From Perlabentimonas gracilis (GTDB taxonomy: Bacteria; Bacteroidota; Bacteroidia; Bacteroidales; Tenuifilaceae): a stretch of DNA of 64,000 nt. The translations under genes and the position numbers were made by a program. This document shows positions 43,668 to 51,576 of this stretch, one piece after another. The first letter of the stretch is position 1. Each line of letters starts with the position of its first letter. The DNA lies in contig NZ_JAANIG010000016.1 in NCBI RefSeq assembly GCF_011174675.1, positions 23,980 through 87,979 of the forward strand. Direction: 5' to 3'. The notes beneath the pieces were generated by a model that did not search any database, had not been told where the DNA came from, and was given only the letters and a program-made list of their open reading frames with translations.

Positions 43668-44834
43668 ATGGAATTCACTAGAACTTACAACGAGCTTAAG
43701 GGGATGTTCTCGTTAAGCAATGGCAACACCTGCTTAAAGGATCATTCTGGCATATTTAAGCCAGTGCCGTTCGAAAGCAGTTCAAACCCTATTCCATTTA
43801 ATCGTACAGGAATCAATAATGGAGTTAATGGGCACATATATGCTGCTGAGGATAGGGCAATTGCCGAGAATGTAAAGTTTAACTACCCTGTGTACATACC
43901 AAATACTGCCAGCACATATGGTAAGGCAATTATATTGCTGCATGGCCTCAATGAGCGCAGTTGGCATAAATATTTGCCTTGGGCAAAGTACTTGGGCGAC
44001 AAGACCAGTAGACCCGTAATCCTGTTCCCCTTGGCTTTTCATATGAATCGGAGCCCCGAGAGTTGGGCAAACCCTAGGCAAATGATGTCATTATTGAACA
44101 AACGCAAATCGCTTGATGGATTGCAAATGGCAACCTTTGCAAATATTGCGCTAAGCCAGCGCTTGAGCGACGACCCGCTGCGCTTCTTTACATCGGGCAA
44201 GCAAAGTGCCGACGACATAGTAAAGCTTCTTGGTGATATAAAGGAGGGTGGTATTCCGTTTTTAAAAAAGGATGCCCAGGTCGATTTCTTTTCGTATTCC
44301 ATTGGGGCCTTTTTGGCACAAATACTTTTTCTTGCTAACCCAAATGATTTGTTGAGTACCTCAAGGCTATTTGTGTTTTGTGGAGGAACTCTATTCGATC
44401 AGATGCGTGGAACTTCGCGCCTAATAATGGATAGCCATGCTTACAGTAGTTTACGCAGATACTATCTGCATGATTTTCCCATAGAGCTTAAGTTCAGGTC
44501 GCCATTCTCATCGTATGTTAGGGGAGGGGTGCTGGGCGAATCTTTTATGGCTATGATTGCAGAGGAGAGTAGCCAGGCTTTTCGAGAGCATCGTTTCCAG
44601 CAGCTTAGGAACAGGCTCAGGGTTGTTGCCCTTCGAAAGGATTTGGTAATGCCTGCAGCTGCAGTAAAACGGGCACTTACATGTATACGAGGAGATAGTG
44701 TTTTTACCGAGCTCGATTTCCCGTTTGACTACACACACGAGAACCCATTTCCAATTTATCGTAACGACAAATCGGCTGATGTGGATAAGGCTTTCGAGAG
44801 TGTTTTCTCGATGGCCACAGAATTCTTGAGCTAA
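43668..44834 (+). CDS. DUF6051 family alpha/beta-hydrolase-like protein
   Basis: A 388-residue cytoplasmic protein of the Bacteroidota DUF6051 type. It shows an alpha/beta-hydrolase pattern: the oxyanion strand IILLHGLNERSWH (residues 88-100), the nucleophile elbow FSYSIGA with Ser211, an acid candidate in VVALRKDLVMPA and His in DYTHENPFP. The substrate is unknown; whether Ser211 is active is inference. It is divergent from the membrane LytTR gene, which may control it. Confidence 0.65.
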   Translation: MEFTRTYNELKGMFSLSNGNTCLKDHSGIFKPVPFESSSNPIPFNRTGINNGVNGHIYAAEDRAIAENVKFNYPVYIPNTASTYGKAIILLHGLNERSWHKYLPWAKYLGDKTSRPVILFPLAFHMNRSPESWANPRQMMSLLNKRKSLDGLQMATFANIALSQRLSDDPLRFFTSGKQSADDIVKLLGDIKEGGIPFLKKDAQVDFFSYSIGAFLAQILFLANPNDLLSTSRLFVFCGGTLFDQMRGTSRLIMDSHAYSSLRRYYLHDFPIELKFRSPFSSYVRGGVLGESFMAMIAEESSQAFREHRFQQLRNRLRVVALRKDLVMPAAAVKRALTCIRGDSVFTELDFPFDYTHENPFPIYRNDKSADVDKAFESVFSMATEFLS

Positions 44835-44870
44835 GCAAGCATCACTGCTTGGCTATATTTGTTGGGGGTA

Positions 44871-44932
44871 AGCAAGGCATCCCGAATGGGATTCAATACG
44901 TTGAAACCATTTCTAGGGATGCCTGCTTTTTT
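44871..44932 (+). terminator. Long-loop terminator between convergent genes
   Basis: GGCATCCC (44876) pairs with GGGATGCC (44916); AGCA/TGCT extends the stem past a one-base bulge, and a T6 run follows. The 32-nt loop is long for a terminator. Confidence 0.6.
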
Positions 44933-44944
44933 AGGGGTTTCTAG

Positions 44945-45577
44945 CTAGTACTCGTCAATGGTTTGAAACTCAATGCCCCTGTCGGGTTCAAAGGTTGAAG
45001 CAGGGATACGAATATTTTCCTTGATTTCGACAGCAATTTCATTTGCCGAAATGCCCAAAGCTTTCGCTTCGGATTTAAGGGGTACACCCTTGTATATCCA
45101 CACCTTGGCCATCATTATCTTTAGTACTTCGCACTCTTTGCCAAGTATTTTCTCGGTTCCTAAGCGTTCGCCACCCAGGGCATCAATAATATCCTGGCCC
45201 ATCTGCTCTATTTCGGCCTCGGTCATCCCCTCGGTAAGCTCCTTGCCCATATCAACGTATTCCTCGTTAGATGTTTTGTAGGCTGTTCCCTTAATCAGAT
45301 CCCATGTGTAATTTGTTGTACCGTCGGTTACAGAAATGCTATGCTGCTCTTCTTTAGAGGTTCTACCAAAAATTTTTATGGTAGTTGTCGATTTAATTTC
45401 GGTGCGCGATTTCTCACCGTAGTTATCCCACCAAAACATTTTGGTACCTGCAGTGTTTCCTGTAAGTTCATACTCTACATAGCCCGATTTGATGGCAAAC
45501 TGTTTGTAATCATTTTCTTGGGCAATGGTTGCTATGGCGAAAATAGCAATAGATAATGATAGAAGTATTCGTTTCAT
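44945..45577 (-). CDS. Exported protein of unknown function (DUF4412-like)
   Basis: 210 residues with a signal peptide (LLSLSIAIFAIATIAQ). The mature part is hydrophilic and beta-rich with no catalytic signature; the pattern of YVEYELTGNTAGTKMFWWDNYGEKSR and the later KILGKECEVLKIMMAKVWIYKG recalls periplasmic DUF4412-type proteins. Second gene of a two-gene unit behind the FISUMP lipoprotein, under the first LytTR-type operator. Confidence 0.6.
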   Translation of the reverse strand: MKRILLSLSIAIFAIATIAQENDYKQFAIKSGYVEYELTGNTAGTKMFWWDNYGEKSRTEIKSTTTIKIFGRTSKEEQHSISVTDGTTNYTWDLIKGTAYKTSNEEYVDMGKELTEGMTEAEIEQMGQDIIDALGGERLGTEKILGKECEVLKIMMAKVWIYKGVPLKSEAKALGISANEIAVEIKENIRIPASTFEPDRGIEFQTIDEY

Positions 45578-45611
45578 ATTCTGGCGTATTGGTTATGTTT
45601 ACGTTTTAAGG

Positions 45612-46271
45612 TTACTCTTTAATGCAGCGTACATAAAAGCCATTGGCTAAACGAAAATTGCCGGAGCCGCTGCTATCATTTCTCCCTCCAATATATAAAG
45701 AGTGAGCTCTTTCGGGGTTTGCTTGGTATTTGTTTGAGCCCCAGTAGCGTGTCTCTTTACCATCTTTATGGAAATAACCATCTTCGCCTCTGTAACCGCC
45801 AAGTTTTGAGTTAAAACCAGTCTTACCCCCCTTAACCAATTCTTTCTTTCGATGATTTGCAGCCGAGATGCCTGTGCTTTCAATCAACTTGTCAAAATCG
45901 GTATTAGTAGGTAGTCTATACCCTTCGGGTGCAAGCCCACGGGGGTCGCTTACTGCATACCAGTTGTACAGCTTGCCATACTTTTTGCCGTTGGCGGGGT
46001 CGTTGTTAAGGTAGCACCAGGCAGGCTTGCCCTCTTTGGCGGCTTGCACCCACTCCTCGTCGGTTTTGGCTTCGGGAATGGGGTCGCCATTGCGGAAGTT
46101 GGCCACATCTAGGTTGTCGCTAGCCCAGTTGTAGTTTCCGTAAATGGCTTTGGTAGCCACCTTGTCAACTGTTTTGTTTACCAGCTTGTTGCTGGTTAAA
46201 TTGGAGATTTTACATCCGTTAATTGCAATGGCAATTACTATTAGAATTACCAGTTTTTTTGTGGTTTTCAT
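45612..46271 (-). CDS. FISUMP-domain lipoprotein
   Basis: 219 residues. A lipoprotein signal (LIVIAIAINGC) gives lipidated Cys20. The C-terminal part has the Fibrobacter-succinogenes-major-paralogous (FISUMP) pattern: KLYNWYAVSDPRGLAPEGYRLPTNTDF, GSKLGGYRG-like glycine strands and a final YVRCIKE. Function of the domain is unknown; it is common in surface proteins of Bacteroidota. It starts a unit whose upstream region holds operator copy 1 and an embedded terminator hairpin. Confidence 0.75.
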   Translation of the reverse strand: MKTTKKLVILIVIAIAINGCKISNLTSNKLVNKTVDKVATKAIYGNYNWASDNLDVANFRNGDPIPEAKTDEEWVQAAKEGKPAWCYLNNDPANGKKYGKLYNWYAVSDPRGLAPEGYRLPTNTDFDKLIESTGISAANHRKKELVKGGKTGFNSKLGGYRGEDGYFHKDGKETRYWGSNKYQANPERAHSLYIGGRNDSSGSGNFRLANGFYVRCIKE

Positions 46272-46326
46272 CTGTAATAAATTAGGTTTATTATGTAGTT
46301 TGTTTGCTTAAAGTTCAATTGTAGAG

Positions 46327-46397
46327 TAAAACAACACATAAAAACTCACCCTTTTGGGGTGAGTTTTGAAAGCGTATACCCTTTGTTTGAAAGCGTA
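46327..46397 (-). promoter_or_regulatory. LytTR-type operator/promoter module 1
   Basis: Direct repeats TTTGAAAGCGTA at 46365-46376 and 46386-46397 (21-bp period, plus-strand reading). A -7-like TTGTTTTA lies at 46327-46334 on the minus strand, 30 bp beyond the proximal repeat, at the same distance as in the other three modules. It would drive the FISUMP lipoprotein gene 56 bp further on. Confidence 0.7.
46341..46367 (-). terminator. Terminator hairpin of the upstream unit, inside the promoter spacer
   Basis: AAAACTCACCC/GGGTGAGTTTT, an 11-bp stem with a 5-nt loop, then T residues on the minus strand. It overlaps the proximal operator repeat by 3 bp and lies between operator and -7 element. 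Confidence 0.75.
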
Positions 46398-46437
46398 GCA
46401 ATAACTCTTCTGCTTGGGTTGTATATGAATGTTATTG

Positions 46438-46947
46438 CTATATTGATGCTGCAACTTTCGACTTGAAATTGAGTTTAACGCCAAGCACCATTGGTGCATA
46501 GGTAGACTCGCCCGATACGGTTACAGTTGCTTGATGGTTCTCGAATAGATAGTTACTAAGGGCATTGAGAAGATCTTCGGAAATGGGCAGGGTAATGATG
46601 TGGTTCTCCGTAATGTCTTCCAATGTTACTGTTAAGTCAATTTCCTCAACGTACATTTTTAGAAGGGGGATTGATTGTCCCGATGGGATACCTGTTACTT
46701 CGCATTCAATCTCGGTAATGTCTAGCTCCTTAATTTTCTCAATCTGCTTGGCAACCTCCTTGTCGTCCTCAATGTTAAGGGTTTGGGTTTCAGAGAATGG
46801 GAAGGTGTCGCCCTTGCCAGTGTCCTCAACATCAATATTCATATTTACTTTAAAGTTTGCGTCAAACCTAAGTGTTAGGCCATCTTCGCAAGAGCTAAGC
46901 ATGAGTAGTATGCCAGCAATGGTAAAAAGTGTAATTAGCTTTTTCAT
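46438..46947 (-). CDS. Lipoprotein of unknown function
   Basis: 169 residues. A lipoprotein signal (IAGILLMLSSC, lipidated Cys20) is followed by an acidic, beta-rich mature part with no recognised motif (NMNIDVEDTGKGDTF, VEEIDLTVTLEDI). Lies 59 bp after the 459-residue FISUMP protein gene and may share its transcript. The downstream stretch (46341-46397) contains its terminator and the next operator. Confidence 0.65.
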   Translation of the reverse strand: MKKLITLFTIAGILLMLSSCEDGLTLRFDANFKVNMNIDVEDTGKGDTFPFSETQTLNIEDDKEVAKQIEKIKELDITEIECEVTGIPSGQSIPLLKMYVEEIDLTVTLEDITENHIITLPISEDLLNALSNYLFENHQATVTVSGESTYAPMVLGVKLNFKSKVAASI

Positions 46948-47006
46948 GATTTTAGTTATTTAGTTAAAAATGTTTGGTAATGATACTTCGATATTTACAA
47001 GTTAGT

Positions 47007-48386
47007 TTAATCTCGTACACAACGAACAGAAAAACCCTCCATTTTATAGAATTGGTCTCTCCAAGCATTGCTGTAATCGTGGCCCATGAAACAGGTCATT
47101 ACCCAGTTCCAACCCTTAAACGAAGTGCTCCACCACTGGCCTCTGAGGCCAATAAGGTCGAAAACCTTCGCATCCGAAAGGCATCCCCCTGGAAGGGCTG
47201 TAAAGCCTGTTTCGTTAGTTGCACCTGTGTTTGGGCTATTCCAATGTGTTGTTGAGGTTTCTTTTAATTTGCCTCCGGCAGCAAATCCTCCACCTAAATA
47301 ATCGGTTAATTGCTTCCACTCATCATGGCTTGGCAAATGCCAGCCTTTTGGGCATACGCCTTGAACTCCACTTGGATTAGCGTCACTGCTTTCTTGGCCA
47401 TTCATTGCCGCAGGCCAGTTGTATAGCACCCCATAGGTTATATAGTTTTCTCTATTTTTTGCTATATTAACAGACGTTCCATCATAACCGTAAACATAGT
47501 AGCATGGTTCAGTGTTTGATGTTATTGTAGGTGGGTTGACGCTTGGCAGGTATTTTAAATTCTCGGCCATCCAGACTTGATAGCCTATACGCACGGCATT
47601 GTAATGAGTACCGTCTCTGCTATCGGTAACTCCTTTTTCTGCTTGTAAATCTAATATCATTAATCTTAGTGCGTCAACATATTCCTTTGTAGCTGCGTCT
47701 TTTGCATTTACAGGGGTGGCAAGGTTAGTAATGTTTTTATTCCCTGCATCAGCGCCTTTTGTCAGCACATCGTTAAGGTTTTGATTCTCGGTTTCAAGGT
47801 AGTTTTTCAAATCGGTGATCTGTGCTTCTGTAATTGTAATGCCTGTGGATTTGTTCCATGCTCCAAAGGCAGGGTCGGTTTCTTCGGTTAAATAGTTTTG
47901 CAAATCAGATATTTGCGATTCGCTAATTTCAATGCCGGTTGTTTTATCCCATGCATTAAAGGCAGGGTCGGTTTCGTTAAGTTCACCAGTAATACTCTCG
48001 GCACTTATAGCATGCAATGCAAACGGAACGCTAAGCAGCTGCGTAGTAAACTCTATGGTATAGTCTGTGCCGCTGTTCAAATCGATATAAACGGTTAAAA
48101 AGTACGGTGGATTAGTCCAATTAATATCGGAAAAGCCAGTACTATTGCCAATTGTTGTAGTTAGCAAACCATTCTCGTTAGTTGTTACAGTTTGAGTTTC
48201 GTTGTAAATATTGGTTGTGCCTGGGGCACCCTGCATAAGGGTTATGTACATTCCAACCTCAGCATTCTTAACCAAATTATTATCGGCATCGCGGATAATG
48301 GACTGATAACTGAATGCCTGAGTTGATTGCGCGAACATACCAAGGCTTAACAATAGTCCACAAAATATAAAAAATAATCTTTTCAT
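47007..48386 (-). CDS. Exported FISUMP-domain protein with repeated linker
   Basis: 459 residues with a signal peptide (LFFIFCGLLLSLGMFAQ). After a beta-rich N-terminal part comes a tandem 31-33-residue repeat (NETDPAFNAWDKTTGIEIS then EETDPAFGAWNKSTGITIT), common in phage-tail-like and surface proteins. The FISUMP domain occupies about residues 260-459 (YQVWMAENLKYLP, YGVLYNWPAAM, CPKGWHLPSHDEWKQL, SVRCVRD). Probably surface exposed. Six bases separate it from the upstream T9SS-sorted gene. Confidence 0.75.
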   Translation of the reverse strand: MKRLFFIFCGLLLSLGMFAQSTQAFSYQSIIRDADNNLVKNAEVGMYITLMQGAPGTTNIYNETQTVTTNENGLLTTTIGNSTGFSDINWTNPPYFLTVYIDLNSGTDYTIEFTTQLLSVPFALHAISAESITGELNETDPAFNAWDKTTGIEISESQISDLQNYLTEETDPAFGAWNKSTGITITEAQITDLKNYLETENQNLNDVLTKGADAGNKNITNLATPVNAKDAATKEYVDALRLMILDLQAEKGVTDSRDGTHYNAVRIGYQVWMAENLKYLPSVNPPTITSNTEPCYYVYGYDGTSVNIAKNRENYITYGVLYNWPAAMNGQESSDANPSGVQGVCPKGWHLPSHDEWKQLTDYLGGGFAAGGKLKETSTTHWNSPNTGATNETGFTALPGGCLSDAKVFDLIGLRGQWWSTSFKGWNWVMTCFMGHDYSNAWRDQFYKMEGFSVRCVRD

Positions 48387-48392
48387 GGTGTT

Positions 48393-48899
48393 TTACTGTT
48401 TAATTATTTTGAATGTTTTAACTTCCATTCGGTTTGATACTACTTTAAGAATGTAAGTGCCAGAGGCGTAGCTACCCATTTGAATCCGTGTTTCGTTCGA
48501 AACAATTGAACCCATTGCGAGCAACCTTCCACCAATATCAAAAAGCATATAATCGGTTGGTAGGTAATGTTTTGAATCTGAAAGATCACAAGTAAGGAAG
48601 AGGTAATCACTAGTAGGATTTGGATATGCTTTTACGCTAAGCGAAATATGCTGAGCACTTTCGATACTCGAAACAATGTATATTTCATAGGGTTGTTGTA
48701 CGCCATGAGAAGCGTTGGTAGTGGCGGTGTAGAAAGTTTGTCCGATGGACACCGAGATGTTACCTCCCGCGCTGGAGCCATCTCCTCCGCCCGATACCAT
48801 CCCCTGCTGAGCATACGATGGCAAGGTAAATCCTATGCTGCAGAGTAGACCCAATAGCAGCATGCCTTTGGAAATTTTACACGCTTTTTCTTTGTACAT
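48393..48899 (-). CDS. Small T9SS type A sorting-domain protein
   Basis: 168 residues: signal peptide (MLLLGLLCSIGFTLPSYA), a short glycine/serine-rich segment (GGGDGSSAGGNISVSIGQ), and a C-terminal T9SS type A sorting domain (VKAYPNPTSDYLFL, then GTYILKVVSNRMEVKTFKI). Most of the protein is the sorting domain, so the functional part is small. First gene of the unit behind operator copy 2; the FISUMP protein gene follows. Confidence 0.75.
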   Translation of the reverse strand: MYKEKACKISKGMLLLGLLCSIGFTLPSYAQQGMVSGGGDGSSAGGNISVSIGQTFYTATTNASHGVQQPYEIYIVSSIESAQHISLSVKAYPNPTSDYLFLTCDLSDSKHYLPTDYMLFDIGGRLLAMGSIVSNETRIQMGSYASGTYILKVVSNRMEVKTFKIIKQ

Positions 48900-49016
48900 A
48901 ACAATGTTTTAACAATTTAAGACAATTACCAAGATAGAGATACGAATCATTTTGGTTAGATTAGAATTCAATTAAGTACTAGTTGAGCAATTCATTACTT
49001 TGAATGAATTGTAATA

Positions 49017-49087
49017 TAAAGCAACACAAAAAAACTCACCCTTTGGGGGTGAGTTTTGAAAGCGTACCTATCGGGTTTGAAAGCGTA
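49017..49087 (-). promoter_or_regulatory. LytTR-type operator/promoter module 2
   Basis: TTTGAAAGCGTA at 49055-49066 and 49076-49087 (21-bp period); TTGCTTTA at 49017-49024 on the minus strand keeps the 30-bp gap. The module begins 3 bp after the stop of the MORN lipoprotein gene and drives the T9SS/FISUMP unit. Module 1 and module 2 share about 70 bp of similar sequence, including the hairpin. Confidence 0.7.
49031..49057 (-). terminator. Terminator hairpin inside module 2
   Basis: AAAACTCACCC/GGGTGAGTTTT with a 5-nt loop and a T7 tract on the minus strand, ending the MORN lipoprotein transcript. Confidence 0.75.
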
Positions 49088-49090
49088 AGC

Positions 49091-49576
49091 CTATCTCTCC
49101 ACTTGATTGCCTTCCTCATCGTAGGCAAACCATTCACCAACCTCTTCGCCGTTCTCAAATTGGCCTTTTACACGTATTTGTCCGTTGTCGTAATAGGTAA
49201 TCCACTCGCCATTGAGCTGTCCATCTTTGTAATTCTGCTTTTTGCTAACATTCCCATTTTCATAGTATTCTATCCACTCACCATTTTCAATTCCGCTAGC
49301 ATAGCTGCGCTTGTAGTTAATATTACCGTTCTGTAAATACTCAATATATTCGCCGTGCTGCTTACCATCAACAAATTCTGATTTTAGGTAAACGGTAACA
49401 CCATCGGGGAAATAGGCATATGCAGTTCCTGTAAATGGCTTGTCGGCTTTTGGAAGGTAGGCTACACCTGCTCTATCCTCCAGCTCGTGAATTTTAACTT
49501 CTTTTGCCTCTTGCTCGCTGTTCCCGCATGCTGCTAGCATAAGTAACGCCGATGCAATAATCATTAGTTTTCTCAT
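49091..49576 (-). CDS. MORN-repeat lipoprotein (YwqK-like)
   Basis: 161 residues with a lipoprotein signal (SALLMLAAC, lipidated Cys17). The mature part is built of MORN-variant repeats: GKQHGEYIEYLQNGNI, GIENGEWIEYYENGNV, GQLNGEWITYYDNGQI, GEEVGEWFAYDEEGN. Such repeats are found in YwqK-type proteins; no toxin partner is next to it. A periplasmic or surface location is expected. Confidence 0.75.
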   Translation of the reverse strand: MRKLMIIASALLMLAACGNSEQEAKEVKIHELEDRAGVAYLPKADKPFTGTAYAYFPDGVTVYLKSEFVDGKQHGEYIEYLQNGNINYKRSYASGIENGEWIEYYENGNVSKKQNYKDGQLNGEWITYYDNGQIRVKGQFENGEEVGEWFAYDEEGNQVER

Positions 49577-49672
49577 AGTTGTGATTTGTTAGTTAAAAAA
49601 TTGATTGTTAGGGTCTTTGTTCTTTCGGATATGTGTATTTAAGTTAATGTTCCTATCAGAGTAAATCAAACT

Positions 49673-49696
49673 ATAGTTCAGTGTTCATAGTTCAGT
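49673..49696. repeat. Short direct repeat ATAGTTCAGT
   Basis: ATAGTTCAGT occurs twice with a 14-bp period in the 223-bp gap upstream of the MORN gene. Meaning unknown; the rest of this gap shows no gene. Confidence 0.4.
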
Positions 49697-49799
49697 AACT
49701 TATGCATTCTTGGTTAGTTCGATATTCATTGTTTTTTGTTTTTTTACCACACAATCTACTCTGTGTCTTTGTGTTTATATTTTTACGTTTAACCTAAAA

Positions 49800-50954
49800 T
49801 TACTCTTTTGTCCATATTCGTGTATTCAAATCCATTTCATTTATAACAACTTCTATCAGAGTGAATAAGTTGTATATTTCCTCAATATCGTTAAAGCTAA
49901 TTGGCTTGTTAGTATTGGCCTCGAAAAGTTCCTTGCCAGTAAGGAAACCAAAATTTACCCTATTCTCGGTAAAGGAAATAACGGGGCGATAGCCAATAGA
50001 TTTTTCAATATTCAGAATTGCTTCCATCATTCTTGGGGTAAGCACGTAACGCGCCTCGGTGTGGTTCTCGGTGGAACTCATCCCCTTAGCGGCTTCAATA
50101 AGTTGGGATATAGAAATGCCACCACTAACCGCATCCATTACTTTATGCATATTCGTGTGCACCTCAAATTTCTTATCAAACTCAGGGTTCTCCATCTTCA
50201 CACGGGGACTTCCTCCATCAATCAGCACTATTTCAGCGGGCTTAACCAATATGGTTCCGTTAAGCTTCTTGTTAAAATCGGCGTGTAGGAAGAAACCTCG
50301 GAAGCTCTCGCGCTTTATCTCTTCATTATGCTCGTTGTAGGCCTTGCCGTAGGTAACCAAATCGCAGCATTCGAAATCGGTTTTCCCAATTTTACCCGAC
50401 ATGTAGTCATCGCATGAAATATCTACAATAGGGCCGAAGATGTGGCTATTCTTAACGGCATCCATACTTATTGTGCCCTTGGGGTCGTAATTCCAATTGG
50501 TGTTTAGCATCTTAAAAACGGGTCGCACTACAATCTCCTTGTAAACCTCGCGGTACTTATCCAATGGTTCGCGTATGCTACGACTAGCAAAAAGAGTGGT
50601 TACACCAAAAATCATTAGCGTTGGAAGCGTTGCGCCAATAACGATAAAAATATTCTCATCGAGCCATGCCTCGATATCGCCCGAGAGTAAACCTAAAGTT
50701 AGAACTATAAGGATAATGATTCCAATAACTACCAGTATGCCAAACGATACTAGTTTTCTTCTGCGAGAAATGCGTTTACGTACCGATTCGAGCTTCTCGA
50801 ACTGGGGCTTTATGGCTGAGTCGAAGTAACCACGTAAATTTTCGAGGGGCGTTAGGGTGTTGTTCCCGTCAGATTGGATGCTTTCAGATTCTGATACATT
50901 TCTTTGCTCTAAAGTTTCTTCTAAAAGCTGGTTGATTGTGCTATTCATAGTCAT
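49800..50954 (-). CDS. DUF3137 family membrane protein, paralog 1
   Basis: 384 residues with two adjacent membrane helices (about 73-92 and 100-122: LVSFGILVVIGIIILIVLTL, IFIVIGATLPTLMIFGVTTLF) and a C-terminal cytoplasmic domain of the DUF3137 type (SGKIGKTDFECCDLVTYG, FFLHADFNKKLNG, EARYVLTPRMMEAILNI). It ends MDLNTRIWTKE like its paralog at 53.5 kb. No function is known; DUF3137 genes are often near lemA, as here. 26 bp after the 152-residue protein gene. Confidence 0.75.
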   Translation of the reverse strand: MTMNSTINQLLEETLEQRNVSESESIQSDGNNTLTPLENLRGYFDSAIKPQFEKLESVRKRISRRRKLVSFGILVVIGIIILIVLTLGLLSGDIEAWLDENIFIVIGATLPTLMIFGVTTLFASRSIREPLDKYREVYKEIVVRPVFKMLNTNWNYDPKGTISMDAVKNSHIFGPIVDISCDDYMSGKIGKTDFECCDLVTYGKAYNEHNEEIKRESFRGFFLHADFNKKLNGTILVKPAEIVLIDGGSPRVKMENPEFDKKFEVHTNMHKVMDAVSGGISISQLIEAAKGMSSTENHTEARYVLTPRMMEAILNIEKSIGYRPVISFTENRVNFGFLTGKELFEANTNKPISFNDIEEIYNLFTLIEVVINEMDLNTRIWTKE

Positions 50955-50980
50955 ATTAGTTAATTGGGGGGTTGATAGGG

Positions 50981-51439
50981 TTAATTTGTTGGCCTTACAG
51001 CTGGCTCATCAACAATATTTGCAAACAGGTTATACTTCTTTTGGGTTTTGTTTTGGGCAACCTCTAAGCGCAAAAGAAACTGGGTTTCGTTAGTGCTATT
51101 TGTGAATTGCAATTCTTGATAGTTGGCATCGGCACTCTTAACTATGGTTTGTGCTTGATTGTCGTATAGCTTACCATCAACTTTTAGGTATGCATCCTCA
51201 ATGTCAAAACCGCTTATGTAAAGGGTTTTGCCTTGCGGCACTTGCACCTTGAACCAATGTGGCGAATTGGCATTTTTAATAGTGCCCTTAGTATTTCTGC
51301 CAAGTTTTAAGGTTGCTGCTTTTTCGGGCGTTGCTCCGCCTCCATTGGATAACGAAATGTACTGGCCTTGCCAAACAATATATCCGACTCCCGCAATAAA
51401 GCCTAAAACGATGATTGCAATTTTTAGTTTTGTTTTCAT
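50981..51439 (-). CDS. Membrane-anchored protein of unknown function
   Basis: 152 residues: an N-terminal anchor (LKIAIIVLGFIAGVGYIVW) followed by a hydrophilic beta-rich domain (WFKVQVPQGKTLYISGFDIE) that resembles a PPC-like or C2-like sandwich. No active-site motif. It is followed by DUF3137 paralog 1 and probably co-expressed with it. Confidence 0.55.
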   Translation of the reverse strand: MKTKLKIAIIVLGFIAGVGYIVWQGQYISLSNGGGATPEKAATLKLGRNTKGTIKNANSPHWFKVQVPQGKTLYISGFDIEDAYLKVDGKLYDNQAQTIVKSADANYQELQFTNSTNETQFLLRLEVAQNKTQKKYNLFANIVDEPAVRPTN

Positions 51440-51546
51440 AAGGTTCGTTAAGTGGTTGATTAAATGACCTGACAGCGTGCGAAGCTCCTGTCAGCGTCTA
51501 AGAAAGATTTATTGACCTGCTTGACTGACTGACGTTGGTAGGCAGG

Positions 51547-51576
51547 TTGATTGATTGATTGATTGATTGATTGATT
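51547..51576. repeat. Tetranucleotide tandem repeat (TTGA)7.5
   Basis: Seven and a half perfect TTGA units touch the stop codon of the 581-residue exported protein gene. Slippage here would alter only the 3' noncoding sequence, unless the stop itself is lost. A CTGACAG...CTGTCAG inverted repeat is in the same 136-bp gap. Confidence 0.85.

Noticed and set aside
46308..46499. 63-codon minus-strand frame across the operator module 1
   Set aside because: Reads through the terminator and the operator repeats and into the end of the upstream lipoprotein gene in another frame; best explained as chance.
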